Assembly: GCF_000718135.1 (NCBI RefSeq)
Contig: NZ_JOEM01000007.1
Location: 248,001-312,000, forward strand
DNA: 64,000 nt
Reading direction: 5' to 3'
Source of the DNA: Streptomyces cyaneofuscatus
GTDB lineage: Bacteria > Actinomycetota > Actinomycetes > Streptomycetales > Streptomycetaceae
Of this stretch, positions 25,023 through 33,703 are shown one piece after another; within the stretch, counting starts at the first letter, position 1, and every line of letters begins with the position of its first letter. The translations under genes were made by a program, and so were the position numbers. Below the pieces are notes generated by a model that was not told where the DNA came from, made no database searches, and was given only the letters and a program-made list of their open reading frames with translations.

Positions 25023-26068
25023 CCCTGTCCACGACCCGTCAGGCGGCCGCGCCGCAGATACTCGACCGGTGCCGCGAGCTGGTCCGGCCCGCCCTGGTGG
25101 AGTCGGTGCGCCGGCTCCACCCCTGGCACGCGGAGATGGCCGCCTTCTCGCTGGGCTGGAGCGGGGTGGACGGCGACCCGGTCCCCGGCTCGCAGGGCAA
25201 GGGGGTCCGCCAGGCGCTCGCGGTGCTCGGCGCGGAGGCCGCCGGGGGCAGCGGCCTGGACGGGGTCACCGGCGCGGTCGCCGTCGAGCTCGTCCACACC
25301 TTCTCCCTCATCCACGACGACATCATGGACGGCGACGAGACCCGGCGCCGCCGCCCGACCGTCTGGAAGGCGTACGGCACCGGACCCGCCGTCCTGACGG
25401 GGGACGCCCTCTTCGCGCTGGCCGTCCGGATCCTGACGGAGGTCCCCGGCGCGAGGGGTACGGCGGCGGTGCGCCATCTGTCGGGTGCGCTGGGCGACCT
25501 GGTGCACGGTCAGGCGCAGGACCTGCTCTTCGAGTCGCGGCCGTGGACGGGGCCCGAGGCGGTCCTGCCGCACGAGTACCGCGCGATGGCCACGCACAAG
25601 ACGGGGTCCCTGCTCGGCTGTGCCGCCGCGCTGGGTGCGGTGCTGGCCGGGGCTCCGGCGCCCACGGCCGACGCGCTGGACCGGGCGGGGCGGCATCTGG
25701 GCGTGGCGTTCCAGGCGGTGGACGACCTGCTGGGGATCTGGGGCGATCCGCAGATCACGGGGAAGCCGGTCCACAGCGACCTGCGGCGGCTCAAGAAGAC
25801 CTTCCCGGTCCTCGCCGCACTGGCGGCCGACCACCCGGCGGCCCGGCGGCTGGAGGCCCTCCTCACCGGGGCCGGGCCGCTCGACGAGGCGGGGCTGCGC
25901 CGGGCGGCCGAGCTGGTCGACGAGGCCGGCGGGCGCCGGGCCACGGTCACCGAGGCCCGGGAGCACCTGCGGGCCGCCCGCGCCTGCCTGGACGGGGTGG
26001 AGCTCCACGAGGGCGCGCGCGGGGACCTGCTCACCCTGATCCCGTTCCTCGTCGACCGCACCGGGTGA
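25019..26068 (+). CDS. Polyprenyl diphosphate synthase
   Basis: The protein has 349 aa. The first Asp-rich motif DDIMDGDETRRR (about residue 99) and the second DDLLGIWGD (about 238) bind the Mg-diphosphate of the allylic substrate. This is a trans-isoprenyl chain-elongating enzyme (FPP/GGPP type) that condenses IPP with allylic diphosphates. The 'LGIWGD' form is common in actinobacterial polyprenyl synthases of secondary metabolism. No terpene cyclase, carotenoid or hopanoid gene is adjacent, so the product pathway is open. Confidence 0.8.
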   Translation: MTLSTTRQAAAPQILDRCRELVRPALVESVRRLHPWHAEMAAFSLGWSGVDGDPVPGSQGKGVRQALAVLGAEAAGGSGLDGVTGAVAVELVHTFSLIHDDIMDGDETRRRRPTVWKAYGTGPAVLTGDALFALAVRILTEVPGARGTAAVRHLSGALGDLVHGQAQDLLFESRPWTGPEAVLPHEYRAMATHKTGSLLGCAAALGAVLAGAPAPTADALDRAGRHLGVAFQAVDDLLGIWGDPQITGKPVHSDLRRLKKTFPVLAALAADHPAARRLEALLTGAGPLDEAGLRRAAELVDEAGGRRATVTEAREHLRAARACLDGVELHEGARGDLLTLIPFLVDRTG

Positions 26069-26074
26069 CCTGGG

Positions 26075-26101
26075 GCCGGCGGCCTTTCCCGGGCCGCCGG
26101 C
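26075..26101. terminator. 10-bp stem hairpin
   Basis: GCCGGCGGCC (26075-26084) pairs perfectly with 26092-26101 across a short TTTCCCG loop, just after the polyprenyl synthase gene. Likely terminator of the TPR-synthase unit. Confidence 0.7.
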
Positions 26102-26154
26102 TGCGAGGATGGACACCCTCGAAGCCCCTTCACACCCCGAAGGCCGGAGCCGGT

Positions 26155-26757
26155 ATGCACCCCCACCCCGTCCCCGTACAGGCGCTGCTCGTCGTGGATC
26201 TCCAAGCGGCCTTCGTCGTGGGCGACAACCCCGTGCCCGACGCGGCCCGGCTGCTGGACCGGGTCGACGCCCTCGTCCGCCGGGCCCGGGCGGCCGGGGC
26301 GCTGATCGTCCACCTGCAGAACGACGGGCCGGCCGGGGAGCCCGACGAACCGCACACCCCCGGGTGGGAGTTGTTCCTGCCGGTCAACGGCGGTCCGGCC
26401 GAGACCGTGATCCGCAAGACCGAGGACGACGGCTTCGAGGGCACCACGCTGGAGGACCGGCTGACGGCCGCCGGGGTCGTGTCGCTCGCCGTGTGCGGGG
26501 TGATGTCGGAGATGTGCGTCCTGGCCACCGCCCGCCGGGCGCTGGAGCTGGAGTACCGGGTCGTGCTGCCGCACGACGCGCACGCCACGTACGACATCCC
26601 GGCCGCGCCGGGGATCAGTGAGAGCGTGCCGGCTGCGATGGCGTCGCGGGTCGCGGAATGGGCCCTCGGCGACGAGGTGGAGGTCGTCGCCCACGCCGGG
26701 GACGTCACCTTCGTGGCCACCCGCACGGAGCCCTTTGCCGACAATAGAACTGCGTGA
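26155..26757 (+). CDS. Isochorismatase-family cysteine hydrolase
   Basis: The protein has 200 aa from ATG 26155 (GGAG five bases upstream). The catalytic triad pattern is visible: Asp in 'LLVVDLQ', Lys in 'VIRKTEDDGFEGT', and Cys in 'GVMSEMCVLATARRALE'. Members hydrolyse isochorismate, nicotinamide or N-carbamoyl compounds. There is no siderophore context here, so the substrate is unknown. Confidence 0.8.
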   Translation: MHPHPVPVQALLVVDLQAAFVVGDNPVPDAARLLDRVDALVRRARAAGALIVHLQNDGPAGEPDEPHTPGWELFLPVNGGPAETVIRKTEDDGFEGTTLEDRLTAAGVVSLAVCGVMSEMCVLATARRALELEYRVVLPHDAHATYDIPAAPGISESVPAAMASRVAEWALGDEVEVVAHAGDVTFVATRTEPFADNRTA

Positions 26758-27075
26758 CCGTCAGTTCGGTGGTGCCGCCAAGCAATGCGGCAACCGGCCG
26801 CCGCCGAGATGCGGCGAACGGGGTGACACCTGACCGGCGCAATTTTGTCGGCCCGCCCCCGTAATTGGGCTGCGGCCTCTCCCCCGACACCCTTTCGCCG
26901 CCGTGATCCGCCGCCTTCGCGAAGTTACGGAACGGCCGCGCGGACCACCTGATCAGCGGCATCGTACGGGTCATCCCCACGTGGTCGTATGAGCGAGTCA
27001 CGCGCACGATTTCGCCACATGTCTGCCAAAGTGCACTTCGGCTTTACTCACCGGATTGAGCGAAGAGAGCCGTAC
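26758..27075. other. 318-bp intergenic region upstream of the exopolysaccharide operon
   Basis: No gene is supported here. Short ORFs on both strands are shadows. A weak promoter-like pair (TGTCTG-N17-TTTACT, about 27019-27048) lies before the first glycosyltransferase gene. No convincing operator or riboswitch was recognised, but the region is less GC-rich than its surroundings. Confidence 0.4.
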
Positions 27076-28251
27076 GTGCTGCACATGCGTCGTGCCGAAG
27101 AAAGACAATTGACGGTCCTTCATTTGGTTCAGCCCGTGGACGGTGGAGTGGCCCGGGTCGTCACCGATCTCGTCAGGGCCCAGACCGTCGCCGGGCTGCG
27201 GCCCGTGGTGGCCTGCCCGCCCGGGAGCCCGCTGGCCGTCGGGGCGGCCGCCGCCGGGGCTCAGGTCCGGGGCTGGTCCGCCACCCGGGCCCCGGGGCCG
27301 CGACTGGCCGGTGAGGTCGCCGCCGCGCGGCGGATCGTCCGCGACTGCCGCCCGCACGTGGTGCACGCGCACAGCGCCAAGGCCGGTCTCGCGGGCCGGA
27401 TCGCCGTACGGGGCAAGGTGCCCACGGTGTTCCAGCCGCACGCCTGGTCCTTCGAGGCCGTGGACGGGCGTACCGCCGAACTTGCCCTGGGGTGGGAGCG
27501 GTTCGGTGCGCGCTGGGCCGACCACATCCTCTGCGTCAGCGAGTCCGAGCGGCGCACCGGCCAGCAGGCGGGCATCGCCGCCCGCTGGTCGGTGATCCAC
27601 AACGGCATCGACCTCGACCGCTTCCGTCCCGGCGGGCAGGCCGAGCGGACCGCGGCCCGGGCCGCGCTGCCGCTCCTGGACGGGGTGGATCCACGGGCTC
27701 CCCTCGTCGTCTGCGTCGGCCGCCTGACCCGGCAGAAGGGCCAGGACGTCCTGCTCGACGCCTGGCGGCGGCTGCGGGTGCCGGGCGCGCGTCTGGTGCT
27801 CGTCGGCGACGGCCCCGACCGGGCCGGCCTGGAGGCCACGGCTCCGGCCGGCGTCCTGTTCACCGGGGCGAGCGCCGACGTACGGCCGTGGATCCACGCG
27901 GCGGATGTCGTCGTCCTGCCGTCCCGCTGGGAGGGCATGGCGCTGGCCCCGCTGGAGGCCATGGCCTGCGGCCGGGCCGTGGTGATGAGCGATGTGAGCG
28001 GGGCGCGGGAGAGCGTGGCGCCGGGCGACGAGGACCACCTCCTCGTACCGCCCGAGGACCCCGCGGCGCTCGCCGCCTCGCTCACCGCGCTGCTCACGGA
28101 TCCGGAGCTGCGCGAGGCGGTGTCCCACCGGGCCCTGCGCCATGCCCGGGCGGCGTTCGACGTCCGACGGACCGCGGGGGCGGTTGCCGGTCTCTACCAG
28201 GAAATTGTCTCCCTGTCCGGCCCCACGATGAGGAAGCGCACCGAGCGATGA
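27076..28251 (+). CDS. Glycosyltransferase family 4-like, exopolysaccharide operon
   Basis: The protein has 391 aa; GTG 27076 is the chosen start, ATG 27085 the alternative. A GT-B fold is visible: an N-terminal acceptor domain ('VLHLVQPVDGGVARVV') and a C-terminal donor-binding region ('VVCVGRLTRQKGQDVLLDAW', 'PSRWEGMALAPLEAMACGR') with the GT4 E-x7-E motif. It adds a sugar to a lipid-linked or polymeric acceptor at the cytoplasmic side. It is the first gene of a tightly coupled eight-gene operon. Confidence 0.75.
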   Translation: MLHMRRAEERQLTVLHLVQPVDGGVARVVTDLVRAQTVAGLRPVVACPPGSPLAVGAAAAGAQVRGWSATRAPGPRLAGEVAAARRIVRDCRPHVVHAHSAKAGLAGRIAVRGKVPTVFQPHAWSFEAVDGRTAELALGWERFGARWADHILCVSESERRTGQQAGIAARWSVIHNGIDLDRFRPGGQAERTAARAALPLLDGVDPRAPLVVCVGRLTRQKGQDVLLDAWRRLRVPGARLVLVGDGPDRAGLEATAPAGVLFTGASADVRPWIHAADVVVLPSRWEGMALAPLEAMACGRAVVMSDVSGARESVAPGDEDHLLVPPEDPAALAASLTALLTDPELREAVSHRALRHARAAFDVRRTAGAVAGLYQEIVSLSGPTMRKRTER

Positions 28252-29747
28252 CGATGGAGAGTGCACCGGCCCCCGGCGCCGGCCAGGCAACAGTCGTACA
28301 GACGCCCACGGTTCATCCGCCGCGAAGAGGCGACGGCGGTACGCGGGAGCTCGGCGGTGGACGCGCCGCCGTGCGTTTCGCGCCCGCCGCGCAGCTGCTC
28401 GGCGCGGACGCGGCGGCGCTGGCCGGCACGTTCGCCCTGTGCGCCCCGGCCGGCTGGCCCTGGCCCGTGGTCGCCGTCCAGGCGGTGGCGCAGGTGCTGC
28501 TCCACGCGTACCGGGGGCTCTACCGCCTCGGCCTCTCCCCCTCGGTGCTCTCCGAAGTGCCCGCGCTCCTCGGCCTCGCCCTGCTCCAGTGGTACGTGAC
28601 CATGGAGGTCGTCGATGTCTGGGCCCCGGCCCACGCGTTCGGCTGGGCGGTGCTGGCGTACGCGGCAGCCGTCCAGACCGTGCTGTGCGCCTCCGGCCGC
28701 GCGGTGGTGCACCGCATCCGGCACCGGGCGGCCATCCGCAACCCGCTGTCCACGCTGATCGTGGGCCACGGCCCGGTCGCCCGTCAGGTGGCGGCGGCGC
28801 TGTACGACCACCCGGGGTACGGGCTGCGCCCGGTCGGCCGGGTCGCCGCGTCCGCCGGCCCCGACGCCTCCGCCGCCTCCACGGAGGAGACCGCCGCGCG
28901 GCCGGACGGTGTGCCGCTGCCGGTCCTGGTCACCCCGCAGGAGGTGGGACGGGCCGTCGTGCAGAACAGCGTGCGGCACGCGGTGTTCACCGCCCCGCCC
29001 GAGTCCACCCCGGACGGTGCCGCCCTGTTCGCCCTGCTCACCGGCCACGGCTGCCGGGTGTGGCTGGTCACCGGCGACACCGCCGTCGCCACCCGCCCTG
29101 CCGGGGGCCGCCCCGACCACCTGTGGGGGTTCGCCGCCCACCCGCTCCAGGACGGCACGCACCGGCCCGTGAGCCATGCGGCGAAGCGGGTGATGGACGC
29201 CCTCCTGGCGGGGACCGGTCTGGTGCTGCTGTCCCCGCTGATGGCGGTGTGCGCGCTGGCGGTGCGGCTCTCGGACGGGCCCGGCGTCATCTTCCGGCAG
29301 GAGCGGGTGGGCCGGCACGGCCGCCCGTTCGTCCTGCTGAAGTTCCGTACGCTGCGGCCCGCCGACGCCCAGGAGTCGGCGACCCGGTGGAACGTGGCCT
29401 CCGACGGACGGATGAGCCGCGCCGGACGGCTGCTGCGGCGCACCTCGCTGGACGAGCTGCCGCAGCTGTGGAACGTCCTGCGCGGCGATATGAGCCTGGT
29501 CGGGCCCCGGCCCGAACGCCCCTTCTTCGTCGCGCAGTTCAGCCGTACGCACCCCGGCTACCAGGCCCGTCACCGGATGCCGGTGGGCATCACGGGGCTG
29601 GCGCAGGTGAACGGGTTGCGCGGTGACACCTCGATCGAGGAGCGGGCCCGGTTCGACAACCGGTACATCGAGACGTGGTCGCTGTGGCAGGACGCGTGCG
29701 TGCTGGCGCGGACCGTGGGCTCCTTCTTCCGGCTCGGAGGCAGCTGA
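28248..29747 (+). CDS. Polyprenyl-phosphate sugar-1-phosphate transferase (WbaP/PssY-type)
   Basis: The protein has 499 aa, overlapping the upstream gene (ATGA). The N-terminal half is membrane-rich, with a CoA-binding-like region ('NPLSTLIVGHGPVARQVAAAL'). The C-terminal half is a bacterial sugar transferase domain: 'KRVMDALLAGTGLVLLSPLMA', 'RQERVGRHGRPFVLLKFRTL', 'SLVGPRPERPFF'. It transfers the first sugar phosphate to undecaprenyl phosphate and so starts repeat-unit synthesis. This identifies the operon as a Wzx/Wzy-like polysaccharide pathway. Confidence 0.8.
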   Translation: MTMESAPAPGAGQATVVQTPTVHPPRRGDGGTRELGGGRAAVRFAPAAQLLGADAAALAGTFALCAPAGWPWPVVAVQAVAQVLLHAYRGLYRLGLSPSVLSEVPALLGLALLQWYVTMEVVDVWAPAHAFGWAVLAYAAAVQTVLCASGRAVVHRIRHRAAIRNPLSTLIVGHGPVARQVAAALYDHPGYGLRPVGRVAASAGPDASAASTEETAARPDGVPLPVLVTPQEVGRAVVQNSVRHAVFTAPPESTPDGAALFALLTGHGCRVWLVTGDTAVATRPAGGRPDHLWGFAAHPLQDGTHRPVSHAAKRVMDALLAGTGLVLLSPLMAVCALAVRLSDGPGVIFRQERVGRHGRPFVLLKFRTLRPADAQESATRWNVASDGRMSRAGRLLRRTSLDELPQLWNVLRGDMSLVGPRPERPFFVAQFSRTHPGYQARHRMPVGITGLAQVNGLRGDTSIEERARFDNRYIETWSLWQDACVLARTVGSFFRLGGS

Positions 29748-29749
29748 CC

Positions 29750-31102
29750 ATGGCCGCCACCCTCACCGCACCGGCGCCCGGGGCCCCGGCCCGTACCGTT
29801 CCGCGTCCGCCTTCGGGCGGCTGGCGGAGCCGGTGGCCGCTGCTCCCCCTGATCGCGACCGTCCTGCTGCCCGCCCTGCCGTACGCCGTCGGCGGCGGGG
29901 TGGGACCGGCCGACATCGCCTCCGGCGTCGCGGTGCTGGTCTGTGCGGGGCGGCTGCTGTACCTCCGGCAGCGCCCGCTCGGCGGGGCCGCCGCCCTCGT
30001 GCTGGGGCTGCCCGCCGTGGGCTTCGCGGTGGCGGCGGTGACGGCGGCCGACCCCGGCGCCGCGCTGCCGGGTCTGGTCCGCTACCTCCAGGTCTTCGTC
30101 CTGGTCCCGGCCGCCGTCTGCCTCCTGCTCAAGGACGCCCACGGCTTCCGGATCGTCGCCGGGGCACTGGTGGTCCTGGCCCTCGTCCAGGGTGTCGTGG
30201 GCGTCGACCAGTACGTCACCGGGACCGGCGCCTCGTACATGGGCGAGGAGGTCCGGGCGGTCGGCACGTTCGGGCCCAGCGACATCATGGGGATGGCCAC
30301 GGTCGTCGCCTACGGACTGCTGGCCGCCGCCGCCTTTGCTCTGCGGACCCCGCGTACCGCACCGGCCTGGCTGCGCCCCGCGGCCGCTGTCGTCGCCGTC
30401 GGGCTGATCGTGCCGCTCGCGCTCTCCTTCAGCCGGGGGGTGTGGATCGCCACGGCTGCCGCCCTTCTGGTCGCCCTCTGCCTGACGGGCCGCCGTCAGG
30501 CGCTGACCTCGCTGGCGGTGCTGGGGGCCACCGGGGTGGTCCTGGTCGGCGGGTTCGGCATCGGCTCGGAGATGATCTCCGAGCGGGCCGCCAGCGTCAC
30601 CCAGGTGACACGGGCCCCCGACCGGTCGGTGAGCGACCGGTACGCCATGTGGAGCGCGGCGGGCTCCATGTGGCGCGAGCAGCCCGTGACCGGGGTCGGC
30701 CTCAAGGGGTTCCCGGCCCACCGTGACGCCCACGCCTCGGTCGGCCTCTCCTCCGGCAGCGACACGGCGGGGGCGGGCCAGCAGTTCCGCCGGCAGGCCC
30801 TGCTCTCCCCGCACAACATGTATCTGCTCATCCTCAGCGAGCAGGGCCTCATCGGTCTGACCGCGGTCGTCGGCAGCTGGGCGGCGATCCTCACCGGCGC
30901 CGTACGCAGGCTGGTCCGGGCCCGCTCACGCGGCCACACGGCCGTGGACTGCGGGCTGGTGGCGGTCGCCCTGATGGCCTGGCAGAGCGTCAACTTCCTG
31001 TACTCCGACATCGGCGGGCCCACGACCGTGCTGAGCGGCGTCGTCCTGGGGCTCGCCGCCTGGTGGGCGCTGGCCGAGCCGGAGAAGGCGGGCACCACGT
31101 GA
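29750..31102 (+). CDS. O-antigen ligase/polymerase-like membrane protein (Wzy-like)
   Basis: The protein has 450 aa, starting two bases after the previous stop. It has about ten to twelve hydrophobic segments and a large external loop near residues 270-350 containing 'RYAMWSAAGSMWREQPVTGVG' and 'SPHNMYLLILSEQGLIGL', typical of the Wzy_C/O-antigen ligase family. It probably polymerises the exopolysaccharide repeat units outside the membrane. Confidence 0.75.
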   Translation: MAATLTAPAPGAPARTVPRPPSGGWRSRWPLLPLIATVLLPALPYAVGGGVGPADIASGVAVLVCAGRLLYLRQRPLGGAAALVLGLPAVGFAVAAVTAADPGAALPGLVRYLQVFVLVPAAVCLLLKDAHGFRIVAGALVVLALVQGVVGVDQYVTGTGASYMGEEVRAVGTFGPSDIMGMATVVAYGLLAAAAFALRTPRTAPAWLRPAAAVVAVGLIVPLALSFSRGVWIATAAALLVALCLTGRRQALTSLAVLGATGVVLVGGFGIGSEMISERAASVTQVTRAPDRSVSDRYAMWSAAGSMWREQPVTGVGLKGFPAHRDAHASVGLSSGSDTAGAGQQFRRQALLSPHNMYLLILSEQGLIGLTAVVGSWAAILTGAVRRLVRARSRGHTAVDCGLVAVALMAWQSVNFLYSDIGGPTTVLSGVVLGLAAWWALAEPEKAGTT

Positions 31103-32901
31103 GCGACACCGGTACGGGGACGGAGGCGGAGGCCCTCCCCCGCGAGGCCCCTCCGCTCGACGACCGCCCCCGCGACGCCCTCCCCCAGAAGGCGCTTCCT
31201 CGCACGGAGGCCGTCCCTCCCCTGCTTCCGGGGCCCGGGCAGCCTCCCGGCTCCGGCCCCGGGGGGACCACGGCCGTCGACACCGCGCCGGGACCGGCGG
31301 ACAGCGGCGAGGCTCCCGGGCTCGGCTCCTTCCTCGCCCGTGCGGCGGCGGGCACGGCGGCGCTGACCGTGCTCGCGGCGGTACTCGGCCTCGTACGGGA
31401 CCAGGCGATCGCCCGGTACTTCGGCGCGAGCGACGCCAGTGACGCGTTCCTGATCGCCTGGACCGTGCCGGAGATGGCGGCGACGCTGCTGATCGAGGAC
31501 GGGATGGCGCTGCTCCTCGTCCCGGCCTTCAGCCTCGCCCTCACCCGGCGCGCGGAGGCCGGGAGCGCCCCGAGGACCGACACCGGGGAGCCGGGCCCCG
31601 ACCCCGTACGGGAGCTGGTGGCGGCCACCCTCCCCCGGCTCTGCGTCCTCCTCATGGCAGGAGCGGCGCTGCTGATGGCGGGCGCCCCCTGGGTCGTCCG
31701 CGTCCTCGCGCCCGGGCTGGCCGATCCGGACCTCGCGGTGGACTGCACCCGGCTCACCGCCGTCACCGTGCTCACCTTCGGCATCACCGGCTACTTCAGC
31801 GCCGCCCTGCGCGCCCACCGCAGCTTCCTGCCGCCCGCCGGGGTCTACGTCGCGTACAACATCGGCATCATCGGCATGACCCTGGCGCTGCACTCGGTGT
31901 GGGGAGTGCGCGCGGCCGCGGCGGGTGTCGCCGTCGGCAGCCTGCTCATGATCCTCACCCAGCTCCCCACCCTCCTGCGCCTGCTGCCCCTGGCACGCCC
32001 CCGCCTCGGCCGGCTCAGGAAGCGTGCCGCGCGCACCGCCCCCCTGCTGGGGGTGGCAGTCCTCGCCCCGGTCGTGCTGTTCGTGGTGAGCCGTCAGTCG
32101 CAGGTGCTGGTGGAGCGGTTCCTCGCCTCCACGCTCCCGGCGGGCGCCATCTCGCACCTCAACTACGCGCAGAAGGTCGCGCAGATGCCGATGGTGCTCT
32201 CCCTGATGATCTGCACGGTGACGTTCCCCGTCGTCGCGCGGGCGATGGCCGACGGGAACCACGAGAAGGCCCGGCAGCGGGTCGAACGGGACCTCGCGCT
32301 GGCGGGCATGGTCGTGCTGCTCGGCACGGCGGTCGTCCTCGGTTACGCGCCCCAGATCATCGAAGTCCTCTTCCAGCGCGGTGCGTTCGACACCGCCGAC
32401 ACCGAGGCCACCGCACAGGTGATGCGGGTCTACGCGGCCGGGCTGCTCGGCCACTGTCTCGTCGGCGCGCTGAGCCGGCCGTTCTTCTCGTCCGGCCGGC
32501 CCACCTGGTTCCCCGCGTTCGCGATGGGCACCGGGCTGCTGGTCACGATGGGCGCCGGGTACGCGCTCACGTACCGCTTCGGCGTCGCCGGTATCGCCAC
32601 CGCCAACGCCGTCGGGATCAGCACGACCGCGCTGCTCCTGCTGATGGGTCTGGGCACCCGGGTGGTCCCGATCCGGGCCAGGGCGGTCGCCCTGTCGCTC
32701 GGCCGCCTCGCGGGCGCGGCGCTGGTGGCCGGGGCGGCGGGCTGGGCGGCGGCGCAGCTGGTCCCCGACGCCGTGCTGAGCCTGGCCGCCGGGTGTGTCC
32801 TCGTTCCCGCCGTCTTCTTCCTGACCGGGCTGGCCCTGCGCTCGCCCGAGGTCGTCTCCCTGCTGGCACTCATCCGACGGAGGTTCACTGATGGCCGCTG
32901 A
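31099..32901 (+). CDS. MurJ/MviN-like lipid-linked oligosaccharide flippase
   Basis: The protein has 600 aa from GTG 31099 (GTGA overlap). A Pro/Gly-rich N-terminal extension of about 70 residues precedes some 14 membrane segments. 'LVRDQAIARYFGASDASDAFLIAWTVPEMAATLLIEDG' matches the start of the MOP-superfamily MurJ fold. In this operon it most likely flips the lipid-linked polysaccharide unit (Wzx role) rather than lipid II. Confidence 0.8.
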   Translation: MSDTGTGTEAEALPREAPPLDDRPRDALPQKALPRTEAVPPLLPGPGQPPGSGPGGTTAVDTAPGPADSGEAPGLGSFLARAAAGTAALTVLAAVLGLVRDQAIARYFGASDASDAFLIAWTVPEMAATLLIEDGMALLLVPAFSLALTRRAEAGSAPRTDTGEPGPDPVRELVAATLPRLCVLLMAGAALLMAGAPWVVRVLAPGLADPDLAVDCTRLTAVTVLTFGITGYFSAALRAHRSFLPPAGVYVAYNIGIIGMTLALHSVWGVRAAAAGVAVGSLLMILTQLPTLLRLLPLARPRLGRLRKRAARTAPLLGVAVLAPVVLFVVSRQSQVLVERFLASTLPAGAISHLNYAQKVAQMPMVLSLMICTVTFPVVARAMADGNHEKARQRVERDLALAGMVVLLGTAVVLGYAPQIIEVLFQRGAFDTADTEATAQVMRVYAAGLLGHCLVGALSRPFFSSGRPTWFPAFAMGTGLLVTMGAGYALTYRFGVAGIATANAVGISTTALLLLMGLGTRVVPIRARAVALSLGRLAGAALVAGAAGWAAAQLVPDAVLSLAAGCVLVPAVFFLTGLALRSPEVVSLLALIRRRFTDGR

Positions 32902-33703
32902 CCCCCCGGCGCCTTGCGCCGACGCTCCCTCGTCCCGGCTCCGCCCGCACACCCGCCGTCAGCCGTGGATCCTCACGTACCACTCGGTCACCGACACCGA
33001 CGACGACCCGTACGGCATCACCGTCTCCCCCCGGCGGCTCGGCGAGCAGCTGGCGTGGCTGCGCAGCAGGGGGCTGCGGGGGGTGGGGGTGTCGGAGCTG
33101 ATGCGGGCCCACGCGGCGGGGCGGCGGGATGTGGTCGGGCTGACCTTCGACGACGGGTACGCGGACTTCCTCCACGAGGCGCTGCCCGTCCTGCGCGTCC
33201 ACGGCTGCACCGCGACCGTGTTCGTCCTGCCGGGGCGGCCGGGAGGGGTGAACGAGTGGGACCCGCTGGGACCGCGCAAGCCGCTGCTCACCCACGACGA
33301 GATCCGGCGCGTCGCCGAGGCGGGGATGGAGGTCGGCTCGCACGGTCTGCTGCACCAGGACCTCACGACGCGGGCGGACGAGGAGCTGCGCGAGGAGACG
33401 GTCCGCAGCCGCGAGTTGATCGCCGAGCTCACCGGCACGCTCCCGGAGGGCTTCTGCTATCCGTACGGGACGCTGGACCGACGGGTGGCGGACGCGGTCC
33501 GTTCGGCCGGTTACGGATACGGCTGCGCGCTGGCTCCCGGCCCGCTGATCAGCCGCTTCGCGCTCCCCCGCACCCACATCAGCCAGGCGGACCGGGGCGT
33601 ACGGCTCTGGGCGAAGGACCTGCGGCACGGGCTGCGCCACGGGGCGGTCCCCGGCGCGGGCGCCCGTACGGCCTCCCCGGTACGGGCGGGTGGCCCCCGG
33701 TGA
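32891..33703 (+). CDS. Polysaccharide deacetylase
   Basis: The protein has 270 aa; the start overlaps the flippase end by 11 bp. NodB homology is clear: 'ILTYHSVTDTD', the metal-binding 'LTFDDGYADF' (Asp-Asp) and 'EVGSHGLLHQDLT' (H-x4-H). There is no signal peptide, so it acts on cytoplasmic lipid-linked intermediates or needs another export route. It removes acetyl groups from GlcNAc-type sugars of the exopolysaccharide. Confidence 0.8.
   Translation: MAADPPAPCADAPSSRLRPHTRRQPWILTYHSVTDTDDDPYGITVSPRRLGEQLAWLRSRGLRGVGVSELMRAHAAGRRDVVGLTFDDGYADFLHEALPVLRVHGCTATVFVLPGRPGGVNEWDPLGPRKPLLTHDEIRRVAEAGMEVGSHGLLHQDLTTRADEELREETVRSRELIAELTGTLPEGFCYPYGTLDRRVADAVRSAGYGYGCALAPGPLISRFALPRTHISQADRGVRLWAKDLRHGLRHGAVPGAGARTASPVRAGGPR

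Noticed and set aside
25019..26068. Encapsulin-linked polyprenyl transferase or a terpene cluster
   Set aside because: There is no encapsulin, cyclase or extended disordered N-terminus nearby, so neither assignment is supported.
31099..32901. Calling the flippase the essential MurJ
   Set aside because: It is embedded in a polysaccharide operon and has an unusual N-terminal extension, so a Wzx-like role is more likely.
30496..32952. An 818-codon minus-strand frame across the Wzy- and MurJ-like genes
   Set aside because: Its protein is Gly/Arg/Glu/His low complexity without motifs, opposite well-defined membrane proteins.
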